DNA of 11,836 nt from Methanobacterium sp. (GTDB lineage: Archaea > Methanobacteriota > Methanobacteria > Methanobacteriales > Methanobacteriaceae). Positions within the stretch are counted from its first letter, which is position 1. Every line of letters starts with the position of its first letter. The stretch spans positions 1 to 11,836 of the forward strand of contig DUPR01000050.1 of NCBI GenBank assembly GCA_012838205.1, read 5' to 3'. The position numbers were made by a program, and so were the translations under genes. The notes under the pieces were generated by a model. It was not told the origin of the DNA. It saw only the letters and a program-made list of their open reading frames with translations, and did not search any database. Positions 6,503 through 11,836 of this stretch are shown here, piece by piece.

Positions 6503-6516
6503 TTATAATATTTTCG
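6503..6516 (-). promoter_or_regulatory. BRE and TATA box of the DUF2162-ExbB-DUF2149 operon
   Basis: The minus strand reads CGAAAA followed by TATTATAA, the best BRE-TATA pair in the window. Transcription should start near 6480, giving a leader of about 40 bases. It shows that the motor operon can be transcribed apart from the CobN-like gene upstream. Confidence 0.6.
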
Positions 6517-6552
6517 ATTTACTAAGTATTATTACTTTTCAGGGGAAATAAA

Positions 6553-6578
6553 GACCATGTGTAATACTTTGACCATGT
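6553..6578. repeat. Direct repeat GACCATGT upstream of the operon promoter
   Basis: GACCATGT occurs at 6553-6560 and 6571-6578, starting 18 bases apart, about 40-60 bases upstream of the BRE. TGACCATG also occurs at 7-14 of the window. This could be a regulator site, but the words are short. Confidence 0.25.
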
Positions 6579-6614
6579 AAATAAAAAACAGCCATTTTTA
6601 GTTAAATAATACCC

Positions 6615-6629
6615 AAAAAAAGGTAAAAA
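6615..6629 (-). terminator. T-run terminator of the CobN-like gene
   Basis: On the minus strand T5 and then T7 follow the stop codon by about 11 bases. The sequence around it resembles the terminator of the second copy at 11575-11581, so the duplication appears to include the gene end. Confidence 0.55.
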
Positions 6630-6639
6630 TGGGGAATAT

Positions 6640-6732
6640 TTATTTTTTGAAAATGGCCCCACGGAAATAACCAAATCCAACCAAGCCCACCAATATCAAC
6701 ACACCCACAATAGCAGCAATAGGCATGCTGGA
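6640..6732 (-). repeat. Copy 1 of a 93-bp repeat encoding the shared CobN tail
   Basis: Matches 11603-11695 in the same orientation, 4963 bases away, at 87 of 93 positions. All six differences are synonymous, so the last 30 residues of both proteins are identical. It marks a tandem gene duplication. Confidence 0.9.
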
Positions 6733-9700
6733 CTGGCCTGAAGATTGTGAGCTTGCTTGTGAAACTTCGTATGCACTATTTTCCCCATTAGTGCTTTGTT
6801 CATCTGATTTAGAGGTTTCTTGAACAGTGTTTATATCTCCAGGAGAAACAGCACTGGATGATGAACTTGCATCATTGGCCTGTCTACTGCTACTAGTTTG
6901 CCCACTACTTTGACCTTTCTGGCTAGTTTGCCCACTAGTACCAACACTGACCACTTCACCAGTAGCAGACATCAGAACATCAGCAAACTGTTGTAGCTGA
7001 GCTCTGCTCAAGGAAGAGCCTACTACCATGTACTGGTTAAAAGCCAAATTTCCGCAAGTGTGATGGCAACAAGAAACTCCAAATTCGTTAACAAGTTCCA
7101 TATATTTGTCTTTTAATGTACTTAAGAGCTGTGGGTCAGCCTGCCACATGCCCCTTCTGGAAGCTTCAATAACCCATCCCAGCATACTTTGAGTGGAATA
7201 GGCTTGATAATCACTGTTTGCAGTGAACCGATCAGTCAATAAGTTTTGAGCAACCAATGTCCACATCTGGTTAGAAACACTTCCGGTGGTGGCATGTATG
7301 CCAAATAAATTTTCATAACGAGATGCATACTCCACCCAGCCACTTGCCGTGCCAAACAGTGCATCTTGGTAGGCTGGGTTTAAAAGCTGGGATCTTATCT
7401 CCAGTTCAACTTCTTCTTTTATTGTTCTGGTTATAACATTATTTTTGTTTCTAATATCTGCCAGTATGGCATCAGGATTTCCACCTAAACTAGTTGATGC
7501 GAGGAACATTCCACCAAACCAGTCATAGTAGTCATCAGTGTCCAGTAATCTCCAAGTACTATCAATGGTCTGAGTTACCATGTCCATGTTTCTTAGTAAA
7601 TACTGGAAAGTGTTCCTATTCTGACTAATTTGGATACCGTCATCAGTTGATCTCCAAGCGTAAGAAACCCGGGAAAGATATACACTGGCCAGATCATCAC
7701 TGGTACTCCATTTACTGGTATTAGGTACCAAATCACAGACACCAGTTCCTTCTAAAACCAGCCCTCTGAGACCAAATACACGATCTAGAGAATCATTTTC
7801 AAGAAGATGTTTTTTAATGTAATTTTCTTTATCAGTTTCTCCTGGAGCATTTGCAGCCAGTTTAACAGCATTGTTCATGAGGTTGATCCAGATCTCATTT
7901 CCAGTGACTGCTGTGGTGAAAACATCAATACGAGGTCTTTTCATGGTAACACCGTCAATGGTGATGGTCAAGTCTTTCAGTGGAATTAAGGTGGGAGTAC
8001 TCTGTACATCCCCATTGCTATTCCAAATCGGTTGAACACCTAAAAGGTACAAAAACTCACCAATGGCAATGCCATCAGTTCGTAGTAGTTCAGTGCCCCA
8101 CATGACCATTCCAATGGTTTCTGGGAATTTTCCATGTTTTTGGTAGTAGTCAACAATTAGTTGGTCTACTAATATTTTTGCTGTTTCCCATGCTGCCTTA
8201 GTGGGCATTTTCTTAGGATTAGCACTGTAGAAATTTTTACCAGTTGGTAAAACATCGGCATAGGCTGGATCAGCCCCTAAACCAGCTGTGACAAATCCAC
8301 CGCTAAGGGCGTTTAAAAGATTCTCCCATTCCTGGTTTGCTCTTATTTTGTTAATGATTTGTTTGCAATATTGTAAGTCATTCAGTAAATCAGTGCTGAT
8401 GACATTGAAACTGGTTGGTTCATCACCATTCACTATTCGTTCTATGTAATCCCTAATCTGGTTATCTATGGCATCTAACTCATCTGTATACAAGGTTACT
8501 TTGTTCATGTCATAATAGCTAACTGTTATTCCTGGGTAAAGTTCAGTTTTCATGTGATCCATGATATCAGTCATGGATGATACTATTGTGAAAACTTCTT
8601 CCACTAGTTCATCACCAGTTAGAACTTTCCCGAGGCTATGCAAACCGAGGGGTATGATATCCTTTTCGATTTCATGTAACAATAGATGGATTTTATCCAG
8701 CCATTCTTCAAAGTTTTGTCCTGTTGCCTGTGATTGTAGGCCTAATTCATTAACTTTTACGGTTATCTGTGTTACTAATGCTGGTAAAATCTGGTAGTTA
8801 CCCACGTTCAAAGCGTTTTGATACTGGTGTATCAAGTCATGCACAACTATCAAATCACCGTACAAACCAGAACGGACCATGGCTGGTGTCATGTGATCTA
8901 TTATTAATGCATTAGCCCTATCTTTAGCAACTAAACCTTCTCCAGGGTTGGAAACTATGTAGGGATTGATGTTAGGTATGTTAGATAATTGGAATGGCCA
9001 ATCATCTTCCTGTAACCCTACATGCCTTCCGGGAAGCCACTCCAGGGTTCCATGAGTTCCAAAGTGTATCATTACATTAGCATTGAAAACTTCTTCCAGC
9101 CAGTTATAAAATGCTATGTACTGGTGGTGTGGTGGTAGATATTCATCATGGTAATCCTCAACTTCTTCCCATCCTCTGCTGGGTTGTACTGTGATGAACA
9201 CATTACCGAACATTATGCCTGGAATAACGATTGACCCTGATGAAACCATGATATCGCCCAAGGCATTACCCCACTTTTCTATGACTTGCTGTTGCAGGAC
9301 TGCTGGTAACTGGTTAAACCAGGACAAGTATGTGCTTGGATCAACCAATTGACCGTTGATTTGCAGTTTATCTCGGTACTTATTTACATATTGATCTAGT
9401 AGGGGCTGTGCCCAGCTACCTTTGTTACCGAATTCAGCAACTAGAGTGTACAGTTGATTGGGGGTGGGTATTTCTTCGGTTCCAAGATCATAACCCTCAT
9501 ATTTTAGTTTTGTTAGAAGGTCATGCAAGCTCTGGAAAACATCCAAGTATGATGCTCCCATTTCAGCTTTTCCTGGCGGGTAATTGTAGAGAATTATGGC
9601 TATTTTCTTTTCAAAATTGGATAATTCTTTGAGTAAGGCCCATTTGTTGGTTAAAGTTACTATTTTTTGCACTCCCGCGTCTAAAGGATGTTCTATGCCG

Positions 9701-11283
9701 TTTTCATCAGTGTAAGATATCACTACCGGACTGAAAATCCCTTCAAAGTAGGGGTAGGTCACTGCGTAGACCCATTCTGATTGAGCCCCCAGAGGATTAG
9801 TTAAACTATTCATATTGGATAACTGGAGGGCTTTGATGACCTCTAAATTAATTTTTTCAAGTTCACTTAAGGCACCATTGTCAGCGAGATTTGCGTAATT
9901 AAGTGAAAAACTGTACAATGATGTAATTGCAGATATTCCCCGACCTAATGGCCCGTTACCATCTTTTCCAATAACTAATTCCATTAGTAAGCTACTTGCT
10001 GAAGGAGTTACTTCGCGGGCAAACAGGTTTAAAACTGCTCGACCTTGATTCTCATATTCTTTTATTAGGGCGTTAATAGTTTCCCCACCCGGACCGTAAC
10101 TGACTATTACTATAAAAGGACTGGTTATGTCGGTTTTAGTGGCGTCATACCAATTTTCAAATTCCTGGTAAACGGTATTTCTTGATGTTTCTGACCAGTT
10201 GCTGTAATCTTCTTTCGTCCAGATTAAACTACCATCAGGTGTATATCCAAAATTGGATTCTATCCATGCTTTAATCTGTTCTTGCGATGGGAAAGCAGCT
10301 ATTACTTTAGTTGGATAGTCTGGATGGTACAAACCCCAGTTAGGTGTAGCCATTATTGGGCTTTTCCCGTTCTGAGTGGGATTAATGGTCGTTTCACCGA
10401 GTAAATAATAGATATATTCTACCATGTACTGGAAATTGGTTTGAATTGCATCATCCGTAGCCAAATCATAGTAGGAACCCATATAAGTGTTTTCTAGAGT
10501 GTTTTCAGTATCGCTGGTGTCATGGCCACCTAACATGTGTAGTCCATCTCCACCATAAGGGTCTGTGTCAGTGTCACATGGGAACCCATGGGCATGGGAA
10601 ATCATATAATTAGCGTTGGCCGGGCTTTTTAAGAGTTCATCATACCATGAGTCTCCCCAACCTGATCCTGGCATCGTCATGTCCAGGTATGCGAAATTCA
10701 CGTACTCCACTATCCAGTCATTATCTGAAGTACCATACCATCCATCAATGTGGATTAATCTGCGATTATTGAGCATTTTGATGGCGGTTGCTTTTTCAGG
10801 GTGTGAAAATATCATTGCAATATCTGGCATGAAAGTGTGGTTGAGTTGGGTTTCTGGTATGGGAGTACCGGTGGGGATGACGTTTTTAAAATAGGTTTTG
10901 TATGTTGAGTACGCTATTTCCACCTTGAATTCTGTCAAAGTCGATAAAAAGTAGATATCATATTCTCCATTCTGATTAGTGGTTCCGGTGGCAATTATCG
11001 AGTTATCGGCGGGATTTTTTATAGTTACTGCTGCCCCTTTAACTGGAATAGCATCAACTAGCTTAGTGTAGGTTCCAGAGCTTTCATTGTAAATTTCTTT
11101 TACTATCCCGTAAATTCGGGGATCTTGATCACATTCTAAGTTATTGATTGCAACACTTTGATTATCCGTTGAATTCAACGGATTTGTATCAACATTCCCC
11201 TTTATTTCTTCTGCTGATACTGCTCCACACAGGAGTAATGCAAAAACAATTGTCATCACCAAAAAAATCGTTTGTTTTTTCAT
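6640..11283 (-). CDS. Secreted, membrane-anchored CobN/BchH-like chelatase-family protein
   Basis: A 1547-residue relative of CobN, the large subunit of cobaltochelatase, but predicted to lie outside the cell. Signal peptide: residues 1-24, ending AVSA. Residues about 54-150 form a carboxypeptidase-regulatory-like beta-sandwich. The CobN body runs from about 155 to 1445: YNYPPGK (566-572), HFGTHGTLEWLPGR (740-753), NPGEGLVAKDRA soon after, TGKNFYSANP (1014-1023), WGTELLRTDG (1062-1071), RPRIDV (1116-1121), DYYDWFGG (1251-1258) and a CCHHTC cluster (1405-1410) that could bind metal. Then a Ser/Gln/Thr-rich linker (about 1450-1519), one helix (1521-1539) and a basic tail FRGAIFKK. CobN normally needs ATP and AAA+ partners in the cytoplasm; none is encoded here. 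The start is the ATG at 11283, since GGTGA lies 5 bases upstream; a longer frame from TTG 11295 would consume that site. The gene precedes the DUF2162-ExbB-DUF2149 operon and follows a second copy. Substrate is unknown. Confidence 0.92.
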   Translation of the reverse strand: MKKQTIFLVMTIVFALLLCGAVSAEEIKGNVDTNPLNSTDNQSVAINNLECDQDPRIYGIVKEIYNESSGTYTKLVDAIPVKGAAVTIKNPADNSIIATGTTNQNGEYDIYFLSTLTEFKVEIAYSTYKTYFKNVIPTGTPIPETQLNHTFMPDIAMIFSHPEKATAIKMLNNRRLIHIDGWYGTSDNDWIVEYVNFAYLDMTMPGSGWGDSWYDELLKSPANANYMISHAHGFPCDTDTDPYGGDGLHMLGGHDTSDTENTLENTYMGSYYDLATDDAIQTNFQYMVEYIYYLLGETTINPTQNGKSPIMATPNWGLYHPDYPTKVIAAFPSQEQIKAWIESNFGYTPDGSLIWTKEDYSNWSETSRNTVYQEFENWYDATKTDITSPFIVIVSYGPGGETINALIKEYENQGRAVLNLFAREVTPSASSLLMELVIGKDGNGPLGRGISAITSLYSFSLNYANLADNGALSELEKINLEVIKALQLSNMNSLTNPLGAQSEWVYAVTYPYFEGIFSPVVISYTDENGIEHPLDAGVQKIVTLTNKWALLKELSNFEKKIAIILYNYPPGKAEMGASYLDVFQSLHDLLTKLKYEGYDLGTEEIPTPNQLYTLVAEFGNKGSWAQPLLDQYVNKYRDKLQINGQLVDPSTYLSWFNQLPAVLQQQVIEKWGNALGDIMVSSGSIVIPGIMFGNVFITVQPSRGWEEVEDYHDEYLPPHHQYIAFYNWLEEVFNANVMIHFGTHGTLEWLPGRHVGLQEDDWPFQLSNIPNINPYIVSNPGEGLVAKDRANALIIDHMTPAMVRSGLYGDLIVVHDLIHQYQNALNVGNYQILPALVTQITVKVNELGLQSQATGQNFEEWLDKIHLLLHEIEKDIIPLGLHSLGKVLTGDELVEEVFTIVSSMTDIMDHMKTELYPGITVSYYDMNKVTLYTDELDAIDNQIRDYIERIVNGDEPTSFNVISTDLLNDLQYCKQIINKIRANQEWENLLNALSGGFVTAGLGADPAYADVLPTGKNFYSANPKKMPTKAAWETAKILVDQLIVDYYQKHGKFPETIGMVMWGTELLRTDGIAIGEFLYLLGVQPIWNSNGDVQSTPTLIPLKDLTITIDGVTMKRPRIDVFTTAVTGNEIWINLMNNAVKLAANAPGETDKENYIKKHLLENDSLDRVFGLRGLVLEGTGVCDLVPNTSKWSTSDDLASVYLSRVSYAWRSTDDGIQISQNRNTFQYLLRNMDMVTQTIDSTWRLLDTDDYYDWFGGMFLASTSLGGNPDAILADIRNKNNVITRTIKEEVELEIRSQLLNPAYQDALFGTASGWVEYASRYENLFGIHATTGSVSNQMWTLVAQNLLTDRFTANSDYQAYSTQSMLGWVIEASRRGMWQADPQLLSTLKDKYMELVNEFGVSCCHHTCGNLAFNQYMVVGSSLSRAQLQQFADVLMSATGEVVSVGTSGQTSQKGQSSGQTSSSRQANDASSSSSAVSPGDINTVQETSKSDEQSTNGENSAYEVSQASSQSSGQSSMPIAAIVGVLILVGLVGFGYFRGAIFKK

Positions 11284-11288
11284 GATTT

Positions 11289-11293
11289 TCACC
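11289..11293 (-). promoter_or_regulatory. Ribosome binding site that decides the CobN-like start
   Basis: GGTGA lies 5 bases before ATG 11283 and overlaps the in-frame TTG (11295) and GTG (11292) codons. The ATG start also gives a cleaner signal peptide, MKKQTIFLVM and onward. Confidence 0.7.
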
Positions 11294-11330
11294 AACTTTT
11301 TTAAGCAAATACCAAATAAATCAATAATAC

Positions 11331-11362
11331 TTTATAAAAATTAATGTTTACTTTAATATAAA
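11331..11362 (-). promoter_or_regulatory. Promoter region of the CobN-like gene
   Basis: On the minus strand TTTATAAA (11331-11338) would start transcription near 11308, about 25 bases before the ATG and just ahead of the Shine-Dalgarno. A second TATA-like stretch, TTTATATTA (11354-11362), would give a leader of about 50 bases. Either or both may be used. Confidence 0.5.
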
Positions 11363-11508
11363 TATTTCTAATATCTTTGAAAAATCAGACCAAGTTTGCA
11401 TAACATGAATTCCAATGGCTAACCAAATGCAATACAATCGCACCAATAGTGACCATAAAAAATTCCTTGTTCCTAAAGAATAGCTTAATGAAATAGAGTC
11501 CTCTTAAA

Positions 11509-11528
11509 TTATAATTAAATAATTATAA
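11509..11528. repeat. Perfect A+T inverted repeat
   Basis: TTATAATT, AAAT, AATTATAA: 8-bp perfect arms around a 4-base loop. It lies between the terminator of copy 2 and the promoter region of copy 1. It could be a protein site or a weak hairpin, but in such A+T-rich DNA chance is a real possibility. Confidence 0.35.
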
Positions 11529-11551
11529 AAAACCAGTTTTATTTTTGATTT

Positions 11552-11581
11552 AAAAAAAAAAGGTTATATGCCCCAAAAAAA
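11552..11581 (-). terminator. Double T-run terminator of the second CobN-like gene
   Basis: On the minus strand T7 (11575-11581) and T10 (11552-11561) follow the stop codon at 11603 by 21 and 41 bases. CCCC and GGGG flank the first run, with similar flanks at the end of copy 1. Confidence 0.65.
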
Positions 11582-11602
11582 TAAATGGGGGAAATTTTAT
11601 GG

Positions 11603-11695
11603 TTATTTTTTGAATATAGCTCCACGGAAGTAACCAAATCCAACCAAACCCACCAAAATCAACACACCCACAATAGCAGCAATAGGCATGCTGGA
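11603..11695 (-). repeat. Copy 2 of the 93-bp repeat encoding the shared CobN tail
   Basis: The partner of 6640-6732, 87 of 93 bases identical, ending in the same codons for FRGAIFKK and stop. Beyond 11695 the linkers diverge in DNA, apart from a short YEVSQ word in both proteins. Confidence 0.9.
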
Positions 11696-11836
11696 TTGTG
11701 GAGTTGAAGAATTGTTCTGGGATACTTCATAAGTTTTAGAAGACCCATCAGTACCCGCAGTCTCAGCAGACTCAGCTCCAGATTGGGATTCAGATGCACT
11801 TTGATCTCCGCGTTCTGTAGCTCTTTGACTTCCAGA
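11603..11836 (-). CDS. Second surface CobN-like protein, C-terminal 77 residues only (5' end outside window)
   Basis: The frame is open from the window edge to TAA at 11603-11605. The 77 residues begin [18 protein letters not shown], a Ser/Gln/Glu-rich linker, then contain YEVSQ, and end in a 30-residue block ([12 protein letters not shown] onward: helix plus FRGAIFKK) identical to the end of the neighbouring CobN-like protein. From this shared anchor, the same kind of linker and the tandem position I infer another CobN-like surface protein. The catalytic body is not in the window, so a different secreted protein sharing only the anchor cannot be excluded. Confidence 0.75.
   Translation of the reverse strand, partial: SGSQRATERGDQSASESQSGAESAETAGTDGSSKTYEVSQNNSSTPQSSMPIAAIVGVLILVGLVGFGYFRGAIFKK

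Larger units (their letters stand above)
11296..11602. other. 307-bp gap between the two CobN-like genes
   Basis: The gap holds the terminator of the right-hand copy, an A+T palindrome and promoter elements of the left-hand copy. No RNA gene or convincing protein gene is visible. A 22-codon plus-strand frame (11415-11483) has no ribosome site and is not called. Confidence 0.6.

Noticed and set aside
6640..6740. CobN-like C-terminus as a substrate of the sortase at 127-1113
   Set aside because: The tail has Pro and a helix plus basic end but no LPxTG-like motif, and the same residues read well as a simple membrane anchor.
8561..10894. Several plus-strand open frames of 74-92 residues opposite the CobN-like gene
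   Set aside because: They fall wholly inside a strongly supported coding region and show no family signal or translation signals.
11415..11483. Plus-strand 22-codon frame MANQMQYNRTNSDHKKFLVP and two more residues between the CobN-like genes, resembling a spore-protein start (MAN...LVP)
   Set aside because: No ribosome site, very short, and no reason to expect a spore-type protein in a methanogen. The likeness is probably chance.
11296..11602. Cobalamin riboswitch upstream of the CobN-like gene
   Set aside because: No box matching the conserved riboswitch core was seen, the likely leader is only 25-50 bases, and such riboswitches are not typical of methanogens.
1..11836. CRISPR array, tRNA, rRNA, insertion sequence or integrase
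   Set aside because: No repeat-spacer pattern, no tRNA cloverleaf, no rRNA-like segment and no transposase or integrase motifs were seen on either strand.

Overview
The window looks like chromosome of a methanogenic archaeon, most likely of the order Methanobacteriales (Methanobacterium or a close relative). The grounds are A+T-rich intergenic DNA, TATA boxes with one clear BRE, T-run terminators without hairpins, Shine-Dalgarno sites of the GGAGGTGATC type, an archaeal type I glutamine synthetase, and a giant secreted CobN-like protein beside DUF2162, ExbB-like and DUF2149 genes. This is judged from family resemblance and sequence style only.

Layout, left to right. (1) 127-1355, plus strand: a membrane-anchored sortase-family protein with a PsbP/DcrB-like domain in front, then a 64-residue two-helix membrane protein. 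(2) 1399-3067, minus strand: a HisA-related TIM-barrel gene followed by a PfkB-family kinase. (3) 3304-4626, plus strand: glnA, divergent from the HisA-like gene. Its control region holds a TATA box, a perfect inverted repeat just downstream of it, a direct repeat spaced by 42 bp, and a 20-codon reading frame that runs into the glnA start. (4) 4699-6449, minus strand: DUF2162 membrane protein, then ExbB/TolQ/MotA-like protein, then DUF2149 protein, the last two overlapping by 14 bp. DUF2149 carries an ExbD-like helix with an Asp in the proton-pathway position. (5) 6640-11283, minus strand: a 1547-residue CobN/BchH-like protein with a signal peptide, an N-terminal beta-sandwich, a Ser/Gln-rich linker and a C-terminal membrane anchor. 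(6) 11603-11836, minus strand: the last 77 residues of a second copy, whose final 30 residues are identical to those of the first.

The most interesting unit is regions 4-6. CobN chelatases normally work in the cytoplasm with ATP and AAA+ partners. Here the CobN body is predicted to lie outside the membrane, where ATP is not available, and the linked genes encode what looks like a proton-driven ExbB/ExbD motor plus a multi-pass protein with a CPCC motif. The working idea is a proton-motive-force-powered surface system that handles a metal or a tetrapyrrole, analogous in logic to TonB-ExbB-ExbD but in a cell without an outer membrane. That function is inference. The protein families and topologies are read from the sequence.
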